Below are positions 1 to 10,560 of a stretch of DNA of 64,000 bases, one piece after another (the first letter of the stretch is position 1; the number at the start of each line of letters is the position of its first letter). The translations under genes were made by a program, and so were the position numbers. This stretch comes from Chionis minor. Its lineage: Eukaryota > Chordata > Aves > Charadriiformes > Chionididae. Below the pieces are notes generated by a model. The model was given only the letters and a program-made list of their open reading frames with translations. It had not been told where the DNA came from and did no database searches. Location: positions 242,674-306,673 of the forward strand of contig VZSF01003496.1 of assembly GCA_013398295.1 (NCBI GenBank), in the 5' to 3' direction.

Positions 1-1586
1 AGAGTTCCTACATACCTGATGCTTTGGGAGATTTTTAATATCTGTTTCTTTAATGTTCTAAACCATACAGAGATTTTGGTCCAGTGGTCATTGTTAGTCA
101 GGTTATGAATTTACCTTCTTGGAGTGAGATTTGACAATAATTCCAGCTGAAGCAATTGACCACATGCAGGCACAGACAACAGTAATGAAGACGCAGCAAC
201 TGTTACCACAGGCTGAATCACCGAAGCTGCTTCTTTCATGCAGATATTATGATTCTGGTGTCCAAACAGGATCATACTAGTATGATACATTCAAATCCAA
301 GGTCTTTTCCCCCCTTAACCAAATTGTGAGATTAAGAAGCTTTCACTTACCAGCTGGCCAGTAAGCATTTGTTCATGAGCCCATTCGGTCATAATCTGGC
401 ATTACTGTGAAGGTCCCCATTAAATCTTCTAAAATAAAGCGCACTGAATGCAACACAAAATCTAATTTATCAAGGGGTAGGGAAAGACATTGTTAAAATT
501 CAGTTTGTGATAACTTTTACTGTAAGAAACCAAATAATGTTTAGATTCCACAGAAATGAAATAGAAGTTTACTGTACTCCATACAAGACAAAACCCAGCA
601 GTTTAGTTTCCATCATTTAAGCCTTACTACTTATTCCAGGGGGTGGATTTTTAATTCAAACTTTGATGCTGCTATGTTCATTATCAGATTTTCCACAGTA
701 GTCAAATGCCATTTATGTGCCAGGAAGACATGCAAAAGCAGCTGATCTGAAATTATTTTCCCTAATGACATTTTCTTTCTGGATGCAAATAAAAATTGTG
801 TATAAAGGTGTATCTGTATAATGCAATTACATGACTTGTTATCAAGTAGACATGGTAAGTACAATCCTAAATTAAATAACTGCACATGAAAATTCTATGA
901 AAATATAGTCCTGGTCTTTAATAATCCTTGTTCACCTGTCAGTTAGCAGCCAAGCACTATGGACATTTCTCTGCTGGTTTTTAAAAGTAAAAATAATGCA
1001 ATGTTCTTTCTAAAGTAGTAAGTATTCGCTCTTAGCATGGTTGATGTGACTTTTTACTAACGTTAATGTGAAAAAACCCAACAAGCCGGAGACACTTTTT
1101 TATAAAAGGTGCCTATATTCTACTGATGAAACAAAAGTTGCATAAATCTTTATGTTGTTCACGCTCCAAAATGTTTTCATCTAAACTTTTTTCTCTTGTG
1201 AAAAACAATGGAAGATTATTTCAGGTATCTGCACTCATCAATACCACCGTACTGAGGAACAATACAGCAAGAATTAATTCAGAAATGCAACTGAAGACTA
1301 GAAGCAAAAATGCTTATTTTACATTCTTTGATATAAATTTACAGCGATGAATGGCATCCATATACCAACAGTTTTCATACTTTCATACCCCCAAATTAAT
1401 ATGAGAACATGTCCTAAAGATCTCTGTGTAAAAACATCCGTACAGGATAGACACTTGAAAATAAATGTCACATTGTAATCTGCATTTAAAACAACCCATA
1501 GCTTGAAAAATAAACAAGATGATTTGCTAATCTATAAAATTCCACTGTGGTACTCATTCTGGGTGTGTAATTCCGTGCTACTGACA
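1..1586. other. Intergenic, nothing recognised
   Basis: AT-rich unique-looking sequence. The small open frames at 631-885 and 1126-1350 show no homology or splice logic. Confidence 0.7.
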
Positions 1587-1655
1587 AGTTATACTCCTCA
1601 GAACTACTGCTGTTACACTCCTCAGAATTAGTTATACTCCTCAGAACTACTGCTG
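1587..1655 (+). repeat. Imperfect local duplication, 26-bp unit
   Basis: The same 26 bases (starting AGTTATACTCCTCAGAACTA) occur at 1587-1612 and 1630-1655. A partial copy, GTTACACTCCTCAGAATTA, lies between them. This is a two-and-a-half-copy tandem array, probably from replication slippage. Confidence 0.85.
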
Positions 1656-2007
1656 GGTCTCCAGTTTTGTACCCATTTTACATGAACTTGTACTGCTTGC
1701 TTACTTCACAGCTCCTACAGACTTCACCTTATATCTACAAATGGACACTCGTAATACTTCTGTTTAAAACGTGACAATTTTCATTTAATTGAAAGAAAAA
1801 TGCCTAATCAAAGCCACCGAACATAAGTAATTGTGACATATGGCTCCCCAGCTGGGAAAGTGTCTGACCAACGTATCAGCAATTTGAGAGACAGAGACAA
1901 ACAGCCCCATCAAATACCCTTTCATCAAGGGACAGGTGCACTGGGATGGAAGCCAAAAGACCATGCTTCAAAGACCCAATTATTGAGCCAAACCATATGA
2001 AGGCAGC

Positions 2008-2090
2008 AGGTATTGTTCCCCCATTTTACAAATGAGGTTACCGAGAGGTTGGACGAGAACCCTTTTGGAAGTAGCTGGGAAGGAATCCAT
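2008..2090 (-). mobile_element. MIR-like SINE fragment, antisense
   Basis: CCCCCATTTTACAAATGAGG followed by TTACCGAGAGGTTGG matches the antisense MIR core, in which CCCCATTTTACAGATGAGGA is followed by AACTGAGGCACAGAGAGGTT. Similarity fades on both sides. It is an old, truncated copy. Confidence 0.6.
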
Positions 2091-3632
2091 ATGTCTATTC
2101 TGACAAAACCTATTTTCATCCACTTAACTGACACTCAGAAAAAAAACTCATCCAAATGTATGTTTGTGGTTACACAAGGCGTGCAGACACACTTTTATCA
2201 CCAGCCTCAGTGTAAGTGTTTAGCTCATCGCAAACCATTACCGTTTTTCTGTGACCATTTCGCTCAGGATGGCTACTCTGTCCTCATATTTTCGTTGGCC
2301 TTGAGACCACGTACCTTTCAACAATGCGATGCTATTTCCCTCGAGGTTCAATGAATGCAAACCTGTTATTAGGAAATACGGCAAGGGGATGGCAGAGACG
2401 AACCTGAATCTGAACGTTGAAGCGGTTGATAAAAGGCTGTATCAAATTGAGGGTCCTCGTTTGTGGGAGATGGCACACGACAGAGGACAGCAAATGGCCA
2501 CAAAGGACAGTTGAGAGAGAATGAGATGAGAGTGCAAACGCTGAAAATAAGGAGCATCCAAAAGAGAAAACTGTACAGATTAATGCAGGGAGGCTGTAGG
2601 AGAAAACAAGACTATGGGCAAGATGGGGGGAAAAACGGATGCCCTGGGTTGCTGGGGACAATGAAAGAAAAAGGAAGCAGAAAAGAGCAGTAATAAGGAA
2701 GGGAAAGAATTGCAGCTCAGTAAATCCTAAAATGCATGACAAGGATACAGAAACAAGCCCTAAGTAGCCACAAGGAGACAAAAAATTGGAATTATGTTTA
2801 TGAATGAAACATTCATTATGAAAATGAATCTGAACTTCAAAAGTAAATTTAAAAATAATCATAGTGATCACATTTTCTCCAGAGACTCAAAATCCAGAAA
2901 ACATGCCAAAATCAGTTTCATTAAAATGTATGTCTTAAAGTCAATCTTGGTAGGATTTTTTGAATTTACAGAACCAGAACTGCCTCCCTTCCAACGTATA
3001 TGAAGTCTTCCAACTGTCTTAATAACCACACTCAAATTCAGTCCCAGAGCACATGCTAAGTATCTTGGACACTTTCAACAGTCTTTCAACTTCTGTTTTC
3101 AAACACAAAATGTTTAAAGCATAATGTAATAGTAGTTGTATTCAGATTACATTCAGATCACATGGTAAAACTGATTTTCATTACATACTTCACAACAGTT
3201 GACAGCAAGAAAGTAAGAGAACACCTCCCTCTGCTGTTCCTTTCTTGTAAAAAAATAATGCTGCTTAGGTAGTTTTAGATCAAAAGCTGAAAGTAGAAAC
3301 ACACGCAAGATCAGCAAAAACCTGTACATTTTTCATGTGACACTTTAAAAAAAGAAGAAGAAAAAGAAAACCACTAAGTATACTAACCTCCAGGACAGCA
3401 AAAAACCGGAGGGGATTGTAAACTATATTCAAAGGGAAGAATATAATCTGAGAAAAAAAGAAAGGAAGAAAACGACCAAAAGGCATACTGAAAGGCATAC
3501 TGCCACCTGTATTTGGATAGAACTGATCTAGCAGGATAGCGTAATCTGTGCACGAGACTCTCAGGTGAAACAGTCAGTATTTAGCTGGTATTAGTACTTC
3601 AGTGATAGATTGTTCCAATTTTCTTAGGTATT
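2091..3632. other. Intergenic, nothing recognised
   Basis: Short overlapping frames on both strands between 2013 and 2871 look like chance. A purine-rich stretch around 2510-2710 has no identifiable element. Confidence 0.7.
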
Positions 3633-3649
3633 AAAAAAAAAAAAAAAAA
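3633..3649 (+). repeat. Poly(A) run, 17 bases
   Basis: This is a homopolymer A tract just before the LINE relic. No AATAAA or target-site duplication ties it to a retrocopy. Confidence 0.95.
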
Positions 3650-3789
3650 GCACTTATTTCTGTTCTGACCATGTCTATGTTCAGGCTTTGGATCTTAAGA
3701 GATCAGCCAGCCATGTGTATCCCAAGCCCATCAAAACTATATTCCAAGCTCCACGAATTAAGCTCCAGGAACCAGCATAATCAGTCAAA

Positions 3790-4395
3790 TAAGGGCATCA
3801 GAGAATTGCCACACTGCATCTATCTGAGCATCCTGTCTTTATAACGTCTAGTAGGAAATCCTTAGGGAAAGAGTGTAAGGAACAGGTTAGACAGTGTGGC
3901 CTTTCCTCAGGCACTCTGCCCTAGGATAGCCAGGAGTGTGGGTCCAAGATTTCAGCCAGACCGTTGTATTTAATAGCAACTGATCAGCCCTGGCTTCATT
4001 AATTTTCCCAGTCTCTTTTGGTCCTTTTTATCCTTTTGACCTTAATCACTCTATGCTAAAAGTTCCACCTGTTTGTGAAAAAGTACTTCCTTTTACTTGT
4101 TCTAAAGCATCGTGCTGATAATTACTTGCTTTTTTTGGTTAAGTGAAATAGTGAACAACCATCCTGCGTTTACTTTCAATCCCTTCTTCATTATATTGAC
4201 TGTTATCATATCCCCCTTCTGTCCTCTCTCTCCCAGGCTGAACAATCCTCAGCCATTCTGGCTCTCCTGACACAGAAGCCATCCGTACTGCTGGTGGTCC
4301 ATATCATTCTCTGGCTCTTTTCCCCACTACACCTCTTAAGATGAGATGACCAGAATCACAGCGTTCAACACACAGACACACCTTAAGCAGTCACA
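3790..4395 (-). mobile_element. Degenerate CR1/L3-type LINE, 3' end, antisense
   Basis: On the + strand this stretch reads as the reverse complement of an old CR1/L3 LINE 3' region. Landmarks in the expected order are GTGAAAAAGTACTTCCTTTT (near 4075), CATATCCCCCTTCTGTCCTC (near 4207), CCAGGCTGAACAATCCTC (near 4233) and GATGAGATGACCAGAATCAC (near 4340). This set is shared with CR1-like families of turtles, crocodilians and lizards. The copy is 5'-truncated and too diverged to carry an open frame. The boundaries are approximate. Confidence 0.7.
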
Positions 4396-4424
4396 ATTGT
4401 ACAATGATATTTCTGAGTTCAGCT

Positions 4425-4510
4425 CAAGAAATACATTCTAAGTGATTCTAAGTCCACAGGGAATTTGCCCATTGATTCAGCTGGATCAGAAATTCACCAC
4501 AAAAACTAAT
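4425..4510. repeat. Possible ancient amniote repeat fragment
   Basis: The segment with CACAGGGAATTTGCCCATTG resembles the widespread reptile/bird motif in which 'GGGAATTTTGCCATTGAC' is followed by an 'AATGG' block. It directly follows the CR1/L3 relic and may be part of the same insertion. The assignment rests on recall of a short motif. Confidence 0.3.
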
Positions 4511-7114
4511 TTAAAATAAAATCTGAATCAAACATCCACACATTTTGGATGTCTTTTCCAAATCAAATTTGAGATCAGTTTGAATTTTACTTTGCTTGTG
4601 TATACCCACGCTTTGTCAGGCCTAACTGTAATAGTCCCTGAACATCGTGTCTGCTTTCCTAAAAGGATAAGGCATGTTCCAACAATCTACAACAACTTCA
4701 TGCGATAAAAGACAAACCTGTAAGAGATTAATAAACAACTATGGTACAAATCAATGATTAGTCTTTCCTCCAATTATTTTGGGGTACCTTATAATTTTTC
4801 ACATTTGAAATTACATTTTATCTTATGATTCAAATATGAAAAAATAAGTATTTTATAAATATCAAAAGTAAGGGACTGCTCCACCGCCTCCCCGTTATAA
4901 ACTCCAACAAAAACTCTTGTATCTACTTGCAACAAAAGCATTCTTTGGTATCAGCGTGAGTTTTCTCTTTTTTAAGACATTATGGTTAAGCTTTAAATGT
5001 TTAGAAGTTATTTTCTTTTGAAATCATAATCTTCAAATTAAAATCTTGTGCATGAGTTAAGATACGTGCAAGCTTCTTATTTAGGATAGCATGTGGTATC
5101 TCATTGTCAAAAACAGTTTTGAAAATGTTTAAGCGCTACATGTGCAGGGTTCTTTTTTGTTTGGTGGAGTTTCTTATGTGGGTTTTTTTGTTTGTTTGGG
5201 GTTTTTTTTGTTTTATTTATTTTAAATGAGATTTTTATCCAATATGCCCAGAGGCAACTCATACTTTCATCAGCTGCAGTATCTGCAATCACCCAGTTAT
5301 TCTGCGAAGTAGTGGATTACAAAAGAATAGATTTTGGTTAAATGAAAGTGTAGTATTAAAATGCTCTCAAATTCTACAAGTGCAAGCAGGCTGGCTTTTG
5401 CTGCGCTAAGTGTTCCCAAAACTATTTTCAAAACCAAGCAAAAAGAAATACAATTTGCTGCATACCTTCAGGGGTAGGAGATGACTCATTTAAAGAAATA
5501 CAATTACCAGTGATATAGGCAGCTCTTGTAATAATTTTCTGCTCCAAATAAGTGAAACTTCATCTCTGGATAACTGGAAGAATTCCTGCTTTACATGTTT
5601 GGTTTTTTTTTAACCTCAGCAACTAAACTGTAACTAAATGTTTTAAGCAGTGGTATTACAGAATGATAATAATTTATAACCGAGATGTGGTCCATTAGAA
5701 GTTAAAAGGTAAACTGCAATACTTGCCTGCTAATTCTGGGCTCTTTGCTTTGTAAGTAAAGTATATAGAGATCTGTTCATCAGGAAGCAAAGAGACTCTA
5801 ACATAGAAAAGTCCTTTGAATTCCTGGTACTTTAGCTTGCGAGGCACACAAAGAGCATAGTGAGGAGCTACTGCAGGCTGGTTTAGTATGCTGGGCTGGG
5901 AGGGTAAAGGAAAGAGGATCCTGACCAGCTCAGGTAGTGGAAGCAGCACAGCAAGTCTTACGCTCTGCGCACCTGCGTGCATGGGGGTGGGGGGAGGGGA
6001 AGAGATGTACAACTCATGGCTTAATTTTTTTGCTTTGAAAGCATGGCTATGTAATAATCATTGCTGTTTCTTAATTCAGAGTTCCTTGCTCATTTATTTT
6101 AACCACTCAAGACAATTCTTATTAAAGAATAAAACCAAAATTTTGCCCTCAGTTATCTTCTCATGCCACCAGCTAACCCTTTGAATCTATTATTTACTGT
6201 TTAAAAAGTTAGAGAGTGATTTTCAATATTCTTTGTGTCTGGTCAAACTGCTTGTTACTCTGTTAACCTTAAATTACTTCATTTCAAGAACTGTGCCAAG
6301 GGTTTCTGTTTGCTAAGCTTTTCCATGGAGTTATTTAGACAGGGTACGCTTGTACAATTAACTTACTCTTGTGGCCATAATGCAACAAAGAGACTTTTTT
6401 GATATTATGTGACCTAATGTTTTTTTGTTAATTTGGTTTCAAAAAAATCCATTTGTGTCCTTTCAGTGAACAGACTATGGAACTAATTTCATCATCAAAT
6501 ATTCATAGTTATTTCCACAAGGTACATATACACTGAGCATTTTCCAGCTACCTTATCTATGAATATCAAAGGAAAACTTCAATATCTATGCACAGTCTTT
6601 CAGTGAGTTATCTAAGCCATTGCAAATTAATTTGAAATACTGTTACAGAAAAAGAAAAAAACCCCAAACCTGCCTATCTAGAATGGCCAGCCAAACAGTA
6701 TCTAAACCATTTGCAGTGTAATTACACCTAGCTCACTTAAAAGCTCAACAAAACCCAAGTTACTACATCTTTTTTTTTTTACTCACTTACTTTTGCATTT
6801 AAAAAAAACCCCAAACCAACCATAAAGGCAGACACTCATGAATTTCAGTGTAAAATTAAGATCTTCATACTCTACCTACGGAAATATTTTTTATGTACCC
6901 CTTGTAGGCTGTGCTTAATTATCATCACTTTAACACACAAAATTAAATGAAAGTAAACACAGAAAATAATATTAAAAGGCATACGGAGCGGCAGAGAAGA
7001 TGGTGATAAATCTGTAGCATACTGTTTAACCTTAGTTTACAAGGAGTTAAGTTTTCGGGTGCTGTGCGTTTTTAACTTGGGTCATGCTGAAATTTCTTCT
7101 TTTTCTCACAATTC
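4511..7114. other. Intergenic, mostly nothing recognised
   Basis: It holds the T/GGGG tract at 5148-5224, an exon-like minus-strand frame at 5727-5870 (see findings), and two A-run/CCCC-AAACC motifs near 6657 and 6807. Confidence 0.6.
5148..5224 (+). repeat. T-rich/GGGG low-complexity tract
   Basis: Runs of T are broken by GGG and GGGG blocks, with TTTGTTTGTTTGGGG at its centre. It is the same style of tract as those at 48571 and 55521. Confidence 0.8.
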
Positions 7115-7331
7115 CCTCCGGGAGCAGCACTCGCGGAACACATGCTGCCGAAACAAGCGCCAATTGCAGGGAATGGGGCTCCGGCGCGTCTCCCAGCAGG
7201 GCGGCACCGCGCCCCGGGGCCTTCCCGGCAGGTGTCAGTGCGAGCCGCCATCCACAGGGATCCCGGCCTGCCTCCTGGATCCTCGCTCCCGCTGTGGGGC
7301 TTTGGGCAAGCAGCAGAAGAGGAGGAGGTCG
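7115..7331. promoter_or_regulatory. Small CpG-rich block (possible CpG-island promoter)
   Basis: I count about 19 CpG in about 217 bases, with high G+C, in surroundings that are AT-rich and CpG-poor. The start and end are abrupt. Both strands carry open frames through it: a minus 59-residue frame at 7072-7251 that starts at an ATGGCGGC context, and + frames between 7059 and 7436. None is recognisable. A GTAATT donor-like site follows on the + strand at about 7343. It could be the promoter/first exon of an unseen lncRNA or gene, or a GC-rich repeat relic. Confidence 0.4.
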
Positions 7332-10289
7332 CCTGCTTTTCTGGTAATTACACCACTATTAAACACAGGAACAAACAGATGCACTAACTTACTGAAAAAG
7401 AGCATCAAAAACGGAGCCAGGACTTGGAATAGGTAAATTAAGGCTCTATAGAGCCAGCCTTAAGACCACCTAAGGGACAGAGATCATCATCCCAAGGTGC
7501 GAGGATATACTTAGAAATCTTCGCAAAATTTGAGCAGGTCTGTCCAGACAGTCCTCCCTCACCCCAGAGGTTCAGTCACTTCCCCCCCTTCTTTTCTTCA
7601 TGCCTATGGGGAGAACCCTGAACATACAGACAGTAATGTTCCGGTTTAATTTTCTTAAGATTATCAATAATTCAAAAAGAAAACCTAATCAGCAGAATAA
7701 TACCGTACCAGCAACACTAATTTAACTGTCTTGTCTGTACACATCATCATTCCGTATTTCATTATGTGACCATATACTGTTTCCCCCCTTTTTTAGTGCA
7801 GAAGACAAAGCGTGCTCACTCAGACAAATACTCAGTATTTCTCTCAGTCTTTATAATCCTGTGTGAAATTCCCTACTCCATGCAAAAACAGTATAGAACC
7901 ATCCATTTCCTTGAGGTCTTTTATTTGGAATTTATTGCTAACGGTTTTCTCCTAAGTACCAATTACCTTATACACCCAGTTCTCCTAGAGTATAAAATTA
8001 CTTTATGAATCCCACTTGACAAACAGACTGAGACAGAGTGATACACCCCAAACCACAACAAACTGCTGGAAAAGTGGAACTGAAAATCCTATCTACGTCT
8101 GCCCCTCTTCCGAGAGAAGCAAGTATTCACAACTCAGCCTAAGTTCATTTGCAGCCATAAACCCCCTACACACTGTCCACCTCAAAGGGCTCCTAATCGA
8201 ACCCCTCTTTTTCTAGATGAGAACCTGCCAGGATTGACACTTTCCTGGGTACCTGATGAGAAGTCTGGTACACGGCGAGGACATGGGCAAACTCACTCTT
8301 TACAGTCCTCGTGGGTTGTTGGGGCTTTTTTTGGCTTGTTTAGTGCACTGGCCACTTCCAGTGTAAATACAGGGCTGTTCTCAACAGGCAACACACATCA
8401 TAAACATCTGTCACTCCCTGAAAACTTGCTACGCACACACAGACTGAAGAGGGCCCCTGCTACAGGATTCTTATCTTTACATATCCTGTAGTGACACAAA
8501 AAAATAAACAATGCTTATACAAACATTTCCCAAAGAACAAATTATGAGCTCTGCATTTTAGCTTTCTAATATGTTGGATTATTTTTATTAGTTCTTTCGT
8601 TTCACTAAGAACAAAAGCACGGATAAATGCCTTCAAACAAAGCGTCCTCACTGGGATGTGAATCTGAAAATGCGTGGTTGATAGCCATCGGCACTCACAT
8701 CCCTGGCTCAGCTACACCGGAAGCAGCAAAAGATAACTTCAACCTGTTGGTCCAAATGCTGAAGGGAGATACCCAAACAGCCTCACGTTAAAGCATAGCC
8801 GAAGACAAAGTTATAACATGGTCTCTGTTACGCACAGGGTGTCCTCTGGACGCTGGACGTCCCACCTTATAGTTAAGTAGCCAGGAATCGGCTACTGGAG
8901 CAACCGGAGGGGCCTCCATCTGGCCAGCGCTGCTCTTTCTCAAAGCTGCCGTGGTTTAGTCAACTGCTGGACTCTGCCTTTCTCCAAGAGGTGCTGGTTT
9001 ACCGCTTGCTGCTAGTGCTGCCTTGGCAGACTGACCATCTGGAGCCCAGTTTAGAAATTTTGCCATGCTATCGGAATGACACTGAACAACGTGAAAGTGG
9101 AATAAATAGTGTCTTTCAACAAAACAGCAAGAAACATCTCCCTACTCTTTTATTGCCAGAAAGGCCGTAAGGTTAGGGCACAACAAAGGTGGATAAGAAA
9201 AGCTCTTTGACGTTGGAAAGCCCTGAAGATTACTGTCAGCTTCCCTTATCTGCCAGAAAGTGCCCGATGACCTATTATCTCTCCTTGATTACTGTATTCT
9301 TAACTAAGGGTTCCTCTTTTTGGAAAAGCAAGTATATCCACTCTTCCCTTATTTTACCTTTCTTTCATACCTGGACTAGTTTTGGAAAACCACTTCCAGG
9401 GCTGCCAGACCAAGCAAAACATTTCAAAAATAATCCAGGGAAATTCAAAGGCAAGCAATATCTCTGATGCTATTTTTTTAAACGTTTTCCAACTCACAAT
9501 CTATAATCTCCTTTCCTATGCCTACCTCTCACTGGATGCAAGATGAGAAAAGACAGAAAATACTGTACTACATGATTTGAAACATTAAAAAGCAGTGCCA
9601 AAACTTATGAAAGTATATAAAAAATAGATAATAAAAAATAGATACATTATAGATGTTCAGGAAGTTTCTCTATGGTAGCTGCTTACTTTACAATGGTCAA
9701 AATCTACCATTCTGGTGATATTTTTAAAGAAACTAGGGCTTCTTTCTTAAGTTTTGATTTCCTTGTTATAATCAAGATTTTAAGAATTTACTTCAGTAAA
9801 TATGATTATAAAGCAAATGAACTCACTTTTAAAGAAGACCTGGCTCAAGCATATGATCAAATTTGGAGTAACTTCATCAAACAAAATTATGACTTCACTG
9901 ATTGCAGAATTTTTTTCTATATGGCTTTCATGCTTATATGAACTAAATACAGTGCTTAATAAATTTTCTTTTAATACAAAACTGTGGCAATATTCGTAAC
10001 ATCTTTTTCAGGAAGCATTCATAATAAAATATTATTTTTTAAGGCTATATGTAGCATATAAGGAACAAAAATGGTGCAGTTTTGGGGCTGTATTTCTACA
10101 TAAAGGATAGAATAATTTGTAGGATTTATTAAGGCTATAATTATTAAAAACTCAAGGCAAGTTAAATTTTGAACTGTCAATTTATGGAGTGCAAGCTCAC
10201 ACTGCCTATAGGTAGCACACAGAGAAATGTTTATTTTGTGAAACCTAGTAAAAAGAGTTTGGAGTTATTTCTAAATGCTAACTTCACAC
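7332..10289. other. Intergenic, nothing recognised
   Basis: No gene or named repeat is recognised. A moderately GC-rich stretch at about 8650-9080 has no recognised content. Confidence 0.65.
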
Positions 10290-10560
10290 AAAATTTGCAT
10301 TTCTGCAAATAAAACTCAGGTTTTTATGTTATATTGCAATAAAATCAAGACACACATTTTGAACAAGACTTTCAGACCAATTAGGCATACAATTACATGT
10401 GCAGAAGGCATGCACAATTGTGCAGCTAATTTGTGCATGAAATTACTTTGATTGCCCATACTAATTGGATAAATGTGTGTGCAAATGCCAGCAGTCATTT
10501 GTGCTAGCAATTATCCAATGCGCATACATAGTCATGGCAACTGCATGCATAAATTAGATG
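10290..10560. promoter_or_regulatory. Candidate conserved regulatory element (octamer/homeodomain motif cluster)
   Basis: The segment has a perfect octamer ATTTGCAT (10293-10300), further TGCAAAT sites (10304-10310, 10480-10486), a perfect 14-bp palindrome TGCACAATTGTGCA (10411-10424), and an inverted pair ATTGGATAA (10464-10472) / TTATCCAAT (10511-10519). TAATT and ATGCAT words recur throughout. Such density is typical of vertebrate conserved non-coding enhancers. Conservation itself is not visible here. Confidence 0.35.

Noticed and set aside
2332..2871. 179-codon minus-strand open frame, the longest in the window
   Set aside because: Its Phe/Leu/Ser-rich product arises from a purine-rich + strand; several frames are open on both strands, which indicates biased composition rather than coding.
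7059..7436. 125-codon + frame through the CpG-rich block
   Set aside because: Stop codons are rare in GC-rich DNA, and three overlapping frames are open. The Arg/Gly/Pro-rich product matches nothing known.
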